This document shows, in pieces, positions 1 through 22,983 of a stretch of DNA of 64,000 bases (position 1 is the first letter of the stretch; every line of letters starts with the position of its first letter). The stretch covers positions 42,630,896 through 42,694,895 of the forward strand of contig OZ029916.1 of NCBI GenBank assembly GCA_964023275.1. The letters are read 5' to 3'. The position numbers and the translations under genes were made by a program. The stretch comes from Norana najaformis. Taxonomy: Eukaryota > Annelida > Clitellata > Crassiclitellata > Hormogastridae. Under the pieces are notes generated by a model. It was not told where the DNA came from. It saw only the letters and a list, made by a program, of their open reading frames with translations, and did not search any database.

Positions 1-551
1 CACACTCAGGTCCATACCTCTGAAATTCACTAATACCAGCTTTGCAGGATCCTTTTCTTTCTCTTATCGCATTTCACAAAACAATTGAAAACTTGTTTTC
101 TATCTACCCATGGTTTTGAGATGAATCCGTAAATTAGCACACTTGGTGTTTCTATTGTCCAACAATATCTTATGGCTGCCAGGGCCGTTGAAGTCAGCCA
201 TACTTTACCGTATTTAAATTATCACAGTATAGCAAGCCACAAGTATCTTATTATTAATAATAACAGTGGTTATGATATGTTACTATTAATATTACTAAGT
301 CACAAATACAAGGCAGCTGATGTACATCCAATACTCTTCAGACAGCCCACTCTGTGTGTTTGATGTAACTATCACAAGTGCAGTGACGCTATGTAAGCAC
401 CACTGCACCCAGGTAGTACATGAATGGGTGACTGTCTTTTCTTTAAATCTGCTCCATTTGTTTCAATACAAGCCATTAAATTTTTAACTTATTACCCATT
501 AAATTTTAACTAATTATAATCCCCTAATACATTTCTGTGAGTCTTTCATAC

Positions 552-12545
<11,994 letters not shown>

Positions 12546-12740
12546 CACAAACGCAACAAGAAAAAGAACCCTGACAAAAACAGAATAAAAGCTTTGCAAA
12601 AACTGCACAAACATTCTGGTAAATATGCATGACTGTAATGTAAAAGAATCATGTAAAATTGAGGTAAGAAAAGGCACTTTTTTTAAAGTCGTGCAAATTT
12701 GATGGGAGGGCTCATTCCAAACAAAGAGCAGAATGAATGA

Positions 12741-12916
12741 TCATTATTATTTCTGCATTTATTAAATGCCCCTTTGTAATGACTAAGCTTCAACTGAGGT
12801 GTTGAGCGAGTAAAGGAGTTGTTCCAGGTCCATATACAGTAACTACCTCAGTGGAGTCTCGAACCCATACTCTTCGCATTACAAGCCAAGTGCTCTAAAC
12901 AATAGGCTACTGTGTT
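12741..12916 (-). mobile_element. tRNA-headed SINE copy
   Basis: Antisense copy of the SINE seen at 6686-6870. The plus strand begins TCATTATTATTTCTGCATTT, then AATGACTAAGCTTCAACTGA, and ends with GAGTCTCGAACCC (inverse B box) and AATAGGCTACTG (inverse A-box region). It lies just upstream of the C2CD5 start exon and is unlikely to be part of the gene. Confidence 0.75.
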
Positions 12917-12974
12917 CTGACTGACTGTACATGACGAATGTAGCAACACACTTAGAAGAGCTCTTAATGTAATG

Positions 12975-13160
12975 TAAACGAATGTTTTTCTATAGCAACC
13001 ATATGGCCTCAACCCTGCTCATTTTTCAATGAATTTATTGGTGGGCGACATCCCTCACCAACGCCGCCCATCTGAATGGGCACCACACCATTTAAGGTCC
13101 CCGTGAACAGACCATCCTGGCCCAAGATTCAAATCTCTGAAATAAGCCACTGTTGGTATG
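12975..13160 (-). mobile_element. Family C interspersed repeat
   Basis: Contains CCATATGGCCTCAACCCTGC, TCATTTTTCAATGAATTTAT, CACCATTTAAGGTCCCCGTG and TCAAATCTCTGAAATAAGCC. The same ordered blocks recur at 15095-15240, 34430-34660, 41805-41900, 44505-44660 and 51110-51300, and in part at 33120-33165. In sense orientation it ends GGTTGCTATAGAAA plus a TTTACATTAC tail. No coding sequence was seen, so it is a SINE or a LINE 3' end. Confidence 0.75.
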
Positions 13161-15390
13161 CGAACAGGTATTCCCATGCAGAGAGACGCTTGACGTAGAC
13201 ATTAGCCATTGTAGCTAATCAGGCCTCTAAAACCAAGACTTTTTCTATCAGACTGATAGTCAAGAACTAAGTGCTTTTGTGGATATTTTTTGCAGGGGTG
13301 GCTTGTAATGCACTTTTTATTTGGAAGATTAATGTCAGCAAAGGAAAGCAATGAAGCAGACTTCTTCAACATAATAAAACAAATAGGAAAAGCAGAGGTT
13401 GTGTAAAACATCTTAGGAGCAAGGTTGCATAAAAGACATAAATCTCCCATTTTCTGCATTTCTTGCACAATTTTTAATAAATTTTGAAATTTAAATAATG
13501 AAACCTAGCGAAACTTTTCAGGAAGTTTTACCCTAATTTTTTCATATTCTCCCCAGAGCAAAAAAGGAAAGAACTGAAATAAGCACATGCAGCAATGCAT
13601 AAATTTAATTTGAATTTTGATACAGACTAGCTTTATGAAGATTTCAGAATTCTCCAATTTCTGAAAAGCACAAGAATACCGGTTATCTTTGAGGGAGAGA
13701 GAGCTGAGCGAGGTGGAAAAGTAATGTTGCAGTTAGTCTATATTGTTCTGTCAATAACCATTTTCGATGCAGCTTGTGAGAGAACTTTCAGCAGCATGGA
13801 AAAGCTTGGGACAAGAGAGGAATTTCCAAAGGAAATGAGCTAGTGAAAGCCAAGCTTCCAATTATCCTGTGAGTAATCAAATGAAAAATGCAATTTTCAA
13901 AACAAACAAAAATAACATCTTTTCCAAATATGCAAATTAGAGGATACTGGATAAATTAAATACAAATATATAGCCTAATTAGTTTAGTCAGAAACCAGAG
14001 AAATTACCTTCTTGAAAAACCCAGACTTTATACATGTTACTAGTATACTTCAACTTAAAAATAAATTGCCTTCCAAAGTTTAAGTGACACTGTAAATTCC
14101 CAAAACATGATTAGTGTTTTGCAAGTAAGCAAATACTTGTAGAAGTAATCTAACAAAACAACTGTTACATTTTTAGGTTTGTACATCAAGGTTTCTTAAG
14201 TGCCAAGTTCTTTTGCAAATTAAATTTGAACAGCGTTTGACATTTGACAGTCTTTTCACCAGTGTTCGATAAAGTTCCCTTCATCTCGAGGGAGAGGCCG
14301 GGTTTGCTAGCTTAATGTCTAAGGGGAGTGTCTGGGTAATGGCCCATTTCGTTCACTGTTAAAAATAAAACCGTACGAGGCTAACAGACTGGGGAGGACT
14401 GCGCTTTCTGGCCCCTTGCTGGTTTTCAATTGTTTGAATGGCACAGTTATTAGTGCAATTTCTCCCGGAATTGGTTTCTCCAGAGTTGGCAACCCTACGC
14501 ACGGCAAACCTTCTTACTTAGGTTTTTCGGGCACCATAGTAGCGTTGGATGGTGGAAAAACTGCATTCATACAAAAAGCCCCATCTACTCATACATATAT
14601 AATCATGAAAAGTCGCGTGACAAGAAACTGTCATAAGGTTTTGCTTACTTATTTAAAAGGCAAAATTATTTTTACACGGCGCCTCGATATAAACGGTGAA
14701 TCAAAACAATTAGCTTTGACAGATAACACGGCATGGACTCCAGGCCTAGTTTAACAGAAAACCAATTTCGAACAAATGCAGCGTTCGTTAAGGTTCTACT
14801 CTGTGTTGTTGAGGTTATTAACTAAGAAGAGGAATTTTGTGCATTATTCGAACAAGTGCGATCCGCTCTATCCCTTCTGTAATTCAACAACGGACTACGT
14901 AACGGAGTATGTGTTAAAACTACTGGCGACATCTGGTAATAGATGGTATTCGTCTGGTAAATATTTTTCTTACATTGTATTGATGAAACTGAACATGTGT
15001 AGATTTGCTTGAAACTCTAACCCGTGGTACAAGCCCACCAGTTCAGCACCTCTTGAAATTTATCGTCAGTTACTTTTAACAAATGCTTTAAAAACGATAG
15101 ACTGCACTCCGTGCACAGGGATCTTAAATGATGTGGCACCCATTCAACCGGGCAGCGGTGGCAAATGACCTCACCCAATAAATTCATTGAAAATGAGCAG
15201 CGTCGAAGCCATGTGGTCGCTATAGGGAGGCATTTACATTTATCTTTTTTGCTTCATCTTCCCCGTTGTTTCCACTTAACGAATGCGGCATATATTCTTA
15301 TAGGGTAGACATTTGCTACCGTAATCTTCAGCCTTTGACATTTCAGCCTCCTTATCGTTTTCATTTTGATCAAGTGTAACCTAAGCGGGA

Positions 15391-16141
15391 TTATTATTAA
15401 TTAGCAACTTCTAATGCGCCAGTGTCTAATGCACAAGGCATCAACCGATGGCACGCCAAAACCAAGCCACAATCAGGTCGATATCCAGGAGGTCAGTCCA
15501 CACGACAGAGAGGCAGCCTATGGTGGATAAGCAATTTGAAACAGGTAAGTTTTAAGTTGAGAACGAAATGACAGGAGCGACTGAGCAGAACGAACAGACA
15601 CAGGGAGGGAATTCCAAAATTTTGGTCCAGCAACCGAAAATGCTCGTTTACCAAGAACAGTTCTAGCCCAAGGTATGACAAGAGAAAGACAATCAGATGA
15701 CCTTGCAGAATAATGGTAAGTCTGGGGAATAAGGATTGATTTCAGGTATTGTGGTTGGCCATAGTTCAATGTTTTATAAACCGTAAGTCCTAATTTGAAA
15801 CAAATCCTTTGCTGAACAGGAAGCCAATGTAAAGATTTAAGCACAGGCGTTATATGCTCATATTTAGAAGTATTTGTTATGGCTCTAGCCAAGGAGTTCT
15901 GAACTCTTTGGAGTTTCTGCATGTTTGATTTAGTGATACCAACAAGAATGGAGTTACAATAGTCAAGACGACTGGAGACCAATGCGTTAGCTAAGGATAT
16001 TCTGGAAGACATGGGGACATAATGCCTAATTCTGCGTATGTCTCGAATATACATATATGATGACTTACAAATACCATTTACATAGTTTGTGAGGGACATG
16101 GTTGAATCAAAAACAACACCCAAGTCACGGATCCTATTACA
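15391..16141 (-). mobile_element. Non-LTR retrotransposon (LINE family A), 5'-truncated reverse-transcriptase end
   Basis: The minus-strand frame 16123-15518 encodes 201 residues typical of the C-terminal part of CR1/L2/Jockey-like reverse transcriptases. Diagnostic pieces are DLGVVFDSTMSL, SRLDYCNSILVGI, LQRVQNSLARAI, LKSLHWLPVQQRI, FSVAGPKFWNSLPVSVR and FRSQLKTYLFQ, then a stop. The polymerase core with its YADD motif is absent, so the copy is 5'-truncated and dead on its own. After the stop, the 3' tail carries GATGCCTTGTGCATTAGACA and CGCATTAGAAGTTGCTAATT. That tail recurs, without the coding part, at many places in the window (2040, 9000, 27000, 30450, 35530, 38690). The frame being open over 200 codons suggests fairly recent insertion. 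Confidence 0.9.
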
Positions 16142-16189
16142 TACCTAAGGCGCTGAAGACATTTATCTGTCAGACCATTGGATCTCAAC

Positions 16190-16310
16190 TTGGAATCGAC
16201 CCTCACTGCCCATCGAATTTGTTGTGACTGAGCGCCTGTGAATAAGCTGGTTCCCGCGACTTCCCCATTTTCGGTGCTGTAGAAATCTTGAGAATGTGAT
16301 GACGATCGAA
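16190..16310 (+). mobile_element. LINE family B 3' tail
   Basis: GACTGAGCGCCTGTGAATAA, GCTGGTTCCCGCGACTT and GGTGCTGTAGAAATCTTGAG match the better copies at 49830-50010 and, inverted, 58938-59320. Only the 3' untranslated end is present. Confidence 0.75.
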
Positions 16311-16502
16311 TTTTACTACATTTTTAACTGCTTCATTACGCATCACTAGATGGAAATAATGCCTCTGCCAGTGACGTAATAGCAGATGATGAATTTGTAT
16401 AATGATAAACATTCTGTGTACCAACATTGCGGCCATGTGCAGCGTGGACCGAAATTTATATAGCGTTTACTTTTGTGCGGTGCAACTGCACAAAAGTAAA
16501 TC

Positions 16503-16622
16503 GTGAATACGTAGTGCTCATTTAAGAGAAAGTTGCGGGATAATTTGTGGATGGTTGATCGTGAATATCTAGTTCTCATTTCAAAGAACGTTGCGGGATA
16601 ATCTGTGGATTGTAGTGCGGCA
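16503..16622. repeat. ~58-bp imperfect tandem duplication
   Basis: GTGAATACGTAGTGCTCATT...GTTGCGGGATAATTTGTGGA at 16503-16556 is repeated as GTGAATATCTAGTTCTCATT...GTTGCGGGATAATCTGTGGA at 16561-16611. It lies in intergenic DNA beside a LINE tail. Function unknown. Confidence 0.75.
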
Positions 16623-17496
16623 TCATAGAAAGAGAAGGAGCAGTCCCTCAAGCAAATTTAGAAGCTCATCCAAGGCTAGTAAGTGTTAGCGACTTCATTT
16701 GTTTATTACCGACATATTATCATGCCGGATGTAGTGTGCGGTTGATGTACTCATTGTGTGGCCGCGTTCACTTGGTGGCGTTAGAGTTACAAACTGCGAA
16801 AATATAGCAATGTTTTGGCGAAAATCGCAAAATTTTGAGTTAAAACAGATTTTGAAATATTTTTAATATTATTTGATTCAAGAACTATGCTATGCACGAT
16901 AACGACACTATCTGAAAGATTGGGGTTCGCGATAGTTAAGTGGTTACTGACATTACACGCGTTATAAACACTTTAAACAAAATAAATAAAAATTCTCCAC
17001 TTTCCCGTAGATCAATTGGTTAGATTAGATTATGAAACAAAGCAGTAGAAGACTAAGACCTGCGGAATGCCGCTCATAAAATTTATTATGTCCAGAGAAA
17101 ACCTTGTCTAGCACACACAAACACACAGGCACACATACCGGTACATACAAATGTCCGATCCTTAGTCACGTCATCTACAAACGGTGCTGAACATATAGGA
17201 CAATTCTGTAACAGCTTCAAGTGTAAGCAGAGTCACTGCCATCGTTTACAAACTACAGCTGTTATCTATCCCTACGACAGACATCGGCACGTGATTCCGT
17301 TTAGTTGGTTGTCACCCTCCCACTGCCCAAGACTGCCTATGCCCTCTGACTTCAAAGTGCATGAAATGAAATAAGTAAGGCAGAAGACAAATGCCACAGA
17401 ATTCGGAGAAAAATGGCTTCCAAGCATGAAATTTTCGTTCAGACGCAAAAAGACAAATTCTGAACAACTACAAGAAACCAGAAACTTCAGCATCAA

Positions 17497-17692
17497 GTTC
17501 AATTCATAATTTCTTGCATTTATGTAGCACAATGATCTAATGCCCAAGGCATCAGCCAATGTGTCACACAACTTCATGTTAAGGATTTGCTCAAGGTCCC
17601 CACACTGCGACCAACCGACCGTCAGGGGGGATTCGAACCTGCACAGTGTGTTTTACAAGTCAGGCACTCGATCAACTGGCCACTGTGCATTT
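17497..17692 (-). mobile_element. tRNA-headed SINE copy, best-preserved B box
   Basis: Read on the minus strand, it starts with an A-box-like CAGTGGCCAGTTGATCGAG and a perfect B box GGTTCGAATCC. It continues through GGGGACCTTGAGCAAATCC to GATGCCTTGGGCATTAGATC, then GTGCTACATAAATGCAAGAA. The GATGCCTTGGGCATTAGA block is shared with the 3' end of the LINE at 15391-16141, which suggests that the SINE borrows that LINE's tail. Confidence 0.8.
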
Positions 17693-18859
17693 TGCATAAA
17701 TACTGTAAAGATTACCTAAGGAGCAAGCGCCAAGGTCAAGATAAACTTAAATCGTGCACAAATATTGGTGGTGCTATTGAAAAGTGTACAAGAAGAATTG
17801 TACAGAAAGTGTCCAGCACTCGGTACTCTTCTCCTAGTAACCCCTGAGAATATCGGCAGTGGAGGGCTACACAGTTGGCGGGCAGTGAGCGGGCAATCAA
17901 CTGGCCACAGCACACCAAACTGGACAGTTACATGCATGACGACACAACAAAACCCACTTTACTACTGCACAGAAATCCTTGTTAGTAACATCGGCAACTT
18001 TCAAAAAAGAAAGAAAAAACAATCTGCAATCAGCTGCCATGATATGCATGAAGCCAAAAACACGTACGACTAACTTGTTTTCCGAAACCATTTTGGCAGA
18101 ACACCAGAATTTTATTGATGGCGTCGCCCAGAAAGTCTGGCCACAGAGGCCAGAAATTACAGGAAGCATACACGAAGCAAAGTATATAAGAGTTGAACCA
18201 AAAACCAATCCTTTTGACTTTTAACCAAATGCAGAAACTACAAAACTACTAACTTCAGTTCCCAGATAACCAGAAACTACAAATAAACACCTGAAACCCC
18301 CATGGTCCCAATCATCAAAATTTTGGATAAACACTCAATGGCTATAAGCTTAAAATCGCTTAAACTGTTCTGCAAAGACGACTTCCAAGCCATTCATTCA
18401 ATATTGCCCCAGAAACACGAGTTTAGTCTGCCTTGCATGTAGACAGCACGCCAGAGTCACAACCCAGACATCAAAAGCACAGTAAGAAAATCCAACCGAC
18501 AGCTACATTTGCGACTGAAACTCACCGACTATGCTCGACAGTTATAGAAACACTTCATACTTTTTATACTCTTTTGAAAGAAAAACTTCATTTTACCAAT
18601 TCTCTTATGCTCAGAATTTCATGCAATACAAAAAACGCATCAATTTCATTATTCAGCAACTAATTCTACCAGGAATACTTCAGTCTTTTGTACTACAAAT
18701 ATTACTACTAGCACTGTTAATACTACTGTAAGTATTATTTCCTTCCCATTTCTCTCAACCTAAACACAACCCACTTTAACAGCTCTTCTGTTCCTTCCCT
18801 CTCTGGTCTTCTGTTAACCAGACTTCGTTCTTTTCATGGAATATTTGGACAACCCCTCT

Positions 18860-18965
18860 GACTTGATACAGCACTCATGAATGAGCTGGTGCCCTGCATT
18901 AGCTTTAAAGTAGCGCTTCGAAAATTTTGAGATTACAATTACAGTTGAAGAATATAAATAGCACT
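18860..18965 (+). mobile_element. LINE family B 3' tail (diverged)
   Basis: CTCATGAATGAGCTGGTGCC, AGCTTTAAAGTAGCGCTTCG and TTTTGAGATTACAATTACAG parallel the family B tail; 49170-49255 is a close relative. No coding sequence is retained. Confidence 0.65.
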
Positions 18966-19138
18966 ACTGTTATTATTCGTTATTACTTTTTAAATCCAAA
19001 AATTTGTCCAAAGTACAAGATAAAAAATTAGGTAGAGACATATTTGATGTGGAATGGCTAGTCTTTTCTTATACCTTGCTCGATATCAAAATATAATTAT
19101 TATCATTGTTATTATTACTCTCAATATTATTAATGGGG

Positions 19139-19320
19139 CGATGGCAGACAGGATCACGCTCTCCTAGGACCTAGAAGAGACCAGTCTGACCACGGTACAC
19201 CTGGACCCAGACAGCGGAGGTTGATCTTCACCCACTTAACTCCAGACCGCAACAGTTGGCAAAGAGTCGTGGAAACGTCAATGCTCTGGAGATATCATTC
19301 AACTGCTGATGATGATGAAT
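19139..19320 (+). mobile_element. Remnant of a LINE C-terminus
   Basis: The plus-strand translation of 19220-19320 gives FTHLTPDRNSWQRVVETSM followed by a short acidic end and a stop. That resembles the extreme C-terminus of some I/Jockey-type elements. It is short and could be coincidental; no tail or target duplication was identified. Confidence 0.4.
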
Positions 19321-22300
19321 ATTAATTAATAGTAATTACACACCAAATGGCTTTCACCAGCCAATGTAACAATGGATGTCCGCTCTGGGAGTATGTCTCG
19401 GTAAGGTAAAGTGAGATAAATCACTTGCTGATTATACACTGTTAGAAAACAGTCATCATCAGAGACCTGATCCTACAGCTGAGGGATCTTTTGGCTGAAG
19501 CGCAAACACAACAGCAGCAATTCAACAAATGCCCCGACTATCTTTTTCTTACGGGTTAAATGGCTCAACACAAATCAACAATTCTACAAATGATGCACCT
19601 CGACATGAACCGCAGACAGTGGTGAATGGCAGGCAACAGCACTGATGCCAAGGTTTACCAAAAGTGACACACCATATTGCTTACAAGAGATTGCTAAGGA
19701 TGTGGCTGCCGAGCAAGAAGATGCAGCACGAGCAGAACCAGTCATCCCCCACTCCCAAAACACAGAGATGCAAACAACCACAGATTCCTTCCAGCCTTCT
19801 TCCACTTCAAGACTTAAAGCTTTGTTACAACACCTTGCACACTATCCCTCTGTTATTCCTAGAAGCGTTTTTTGCAAAATACTCTACATAAATGCCCAGG
19901 TACATACATACACGCATGATGGAAATTACCTTAGAAAGGTTCTGAAAGCTCTGCTGAAGATTACAAATAATACACAGCTGAATGAATGCCAGTCATCGCC
20001 TGGTACAGTCAAGCGCAACATCACAAATACAATATGCATCCCTACCAAATGACAAAAGCTGTGGCGAGAGGATCTTTCAGGTCACGTGCAGACACGACAA
20101 TAGTTACATTGCGACACCAAACATTTCCACCTGATACACCTAGGATCTGAATCAAAGGCCATATACCAATCAGCTCCAACAGAATAATGAGATTTTGAGC
20201 CAGGACTAAATCCTATTTCCCTGAAATCGTGCCATCAGACCATCAGAACAAGTGAAAATTTACCGACACTTTATTACAGACGTTTTCAAGCACAAAAGCC
20301 TAAAGAAACCTGAGAAAACTTTAAAGATTTCAAAACCAGAAATCTAACTCCACTGCCCTACAAGCAATGCAACACACTGCCATGACAGACAGCAACAATC
20401 CAGCCGTGTTCCCATGCATAGTACTGTAATGTAACTTGATATTTATGTAGCTCCTTCAGTGCTATATAAATTTTCCCAAGAGCATAGGAACATGGTTGCT
20501 GGTTGGCAAGACGCTCATCCATGCAATACACATCAAAATTTTCTGATACCTTTAGAAGACAAAAACAAAGTCGTGCATGCAATTTAAACCCCAAGTGCTT
20601 CAGCCAAAGTTTAGACTAGCTGAATCAGAAGCTTACAAAAAATCCAGTTCAACAAAGAGTAGTTTTACGAAAATTCTTGTACTGCATATACATACATGCC
20701 AAGTTACACGTAGATTCCAGGTAATAAATACGCGAATGTCGATCAGAAGAAATTGTTGATTCGGGATAACCAGACAGAATCCCTGTACCACTGTCCAATC
20801 CAGACATACGTGTTTAAATGCAAAACTAATCAACAATTTCACATGTGAAACTAATCAAGTGGCAAAGTAATTCACGTGTGACAATTCATGTGTGATGATT
20901 CATCAGCTACTGAGATACTTTCGTGTCTGGGAAACAGTAATGAGAATGTTCGTTTTACAATAAAGTAACTCCAACCTGCCGATTCATTTAAGAATCTCGC
21001 ATGTTCATTTGGAGGTTGAAAGCAATTCATACACAGTGACAAATCAATTCAAAGAATTCAGACTGAACATGTAATTCACTGGAGCACATAGCAAATCATA
21101 GACAACGTGTTCTGAAACCATCACAGGCATAGCAATTCCTGAAGAGGAAAAGTAACGCAATGGAAGTCTACCCTACGTGCAATGGGCAACGTTATACAAG
21201 AACGGCCCCACAGTGGCATCTACTGCATGCAAACAATCTGTACGCTGATGTGCTGAGGGTCAGAGGAAGTAAGTCAAACATATTACACTGCAGCAAAGTG
21301 AAGTTTGATTACACACTTGCTGTAAAGTAAGTGACCGGTTATTCACAGCAACTACATTTTCAAAACACTGCTAATAAAGAACATCCCAAAATTACACAGA
21401 TAATAACAAATCCAACTGTAAATTGCATTTTCCCATATTAATGATCATTCTCAAACAGCAGAAATCAATTCACATAAGAATTCTCCACAGATTCTATCAG
21501 TTCTCCATGTTACAATTAGACACTAGAAGCATTTCAACTGACACCAAAATGATAAAAACAAAAGCCTTAACACATCTTTGGCAAAATTTCCATGATTTCT
21601 TTTACCCCAGTTAACTTTTGACCCTCAACTCTCTCGTTAACATGTACCAAATTTGCCGGAGACAAGGGTTTTACCCAGCCGAAGACAGGTTGCGGTTAAC
21701 ATAGGCTCAGTTAACAAAGAGCTCAGGATAGGCTACTTCTGAAGGGACACACTAAAAAGACCAGACACGCCTTTTGCTGAGAGGCCCCAAAAAAGGAAAA
21801 ACGGAAATGGATACATGCTACAATTAGTGGAAACTATTTACAACTACCAAACTGTTTCAGCAAATACAAAGAACATAGTATCCAAATATCATACAAACCT
21901 ACATTAAGTACACAAATATATATATTTTAAAATATATATGTATATATATAACCATATTAAGATTTATACATACAATAGAATGCTAGACAATTCGTTACTC
22001 TGACAGAAGTTTAATTGTAAATCTATTCTGCTAAACTGCTGCTGAAAGGAAAGAATGGGAGCTGGACATTTGTGGGCATCACATAGTACAAACTACGTAA
22101 AGCGATCGAACGTGTCACGCTGCGCCCTAAAACATCTGACGAACATCATCGTAGAAAACGTGACGTGCCTCCTCCAAAGGACTGTAGGAGACATTCAGGC
22201 AGACAGAGTTACATCGACGGAAAACAAAGTCTAGTAACTGCTAGCTTTGATCTCTTGACAAGGAGGTCAAAACTACTCTAGGATTTTTCTGTAGAATTAA

Positions 22301-22544
22301 CGTGTCACTAGATAAAAGTGTGTGAACTGAAATAAGCCAGGTGTTACAGCGGCAAATCAAGTTTCTTACAGAAATACCCAAATTAATGAATACAGTAAAA
22401 TTTTCATCAAACAATACAATACGAAGTGCTAAGCAATGTAAAGAAAATCACTTCTATGGCTGATTCTTTAAAACTGGGTCTAAGATGTTGCTACAGGAAT
22501 CAAAAGCGAGGCCTTGACTCGCAAAACTTTCCAGAAAATGGAAA

Positions 22545-22690
22545 TTCTAAAGTCACTGGGAAATCCAAAGATGACGGGAATTCCGAATATGATGGGAATT
22601 CCGAAGACAACAGAAATTCTTAACACTATGGGAATTCCAATTGCAATGGGAATTCCAAAGACAATGGAAAACCCAGCAGACACAGGAAAT
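22545..22690. repeat. Degenerate GGAATTCC-type short repeat, probably in the CNOT6 3' UTR
   Basis: About ten irregular units of 12-18 bp around GATGGGAATTCCGAAGAC / AATGGGAATTCCAAAGAC, about 300 bp past the CNOT6 stop codon. GGAATTCC is self-complementary, so the transcript could form alternative hairpins (inference). Confidence 0.75.
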
Positions 22691-22983
22691 CTGACAAAGA
22701 TTTCACCTAGTGCAAAGAATTTATGCGCCAAGAAGCAGCACCATTCCCAAATCTACATGTCTGCACAGGCAAACAGAGGAAAATAAAGCTGCCAGATAGA
22801 TGGATGGAAGGAAGCAGTGGCTGCCCAGGATTAATACAATGCTGTTACGCCGCTGTTACGACAACGTTCGCATTGCCAGACGTTGTCTCACACATGATAT
22901 GTTCGTAGAAGAATTAGTGCGTGGCAATGATCAGGATCCAATGCAACTGTCCAAAGATGATCACGTCCGTAGCCTCACGTCGA

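Larger units (their letters stand above)
12546..22983. other. Intergenic region between C2CD5 (5' end) and CNOT6 (3' end)
   Basis: About 10.4 kb in which no conserved protein exon was recognised on either strand. It should contain the C2CD5 promoter and any 5' UTR exon (not located) and the CNOT6 3' UTR at its right end. Recognisable contents are SINE copies (12741-12916, 17497-17692), a family C repeat (12975-13160 and 15095-15240), the LINE at 15391-16141, LINE tails (16190-16310, 18860-18965), a LINE remnant near 19139-19320 and a degenerate GGAATTCC repeat at 22545-22690. The remainder is AT-rich with nothing I can name. Confidence 0.7.

Noticed and set aside
14281..14760. Open frames on both strands with an AGGGTTGCCAACTC motif
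   Set aside because: The motif hints at a DNA-transposon end, but no matching inverted end or target duplication was found and the peptides match nothing I know.
20358..20594. 78-codon minus-strand open frame
   Set aside because: No recognisable domain. It includes a GTGCTATATAAAT-type repeat tail, so it is probably repeat-derived.
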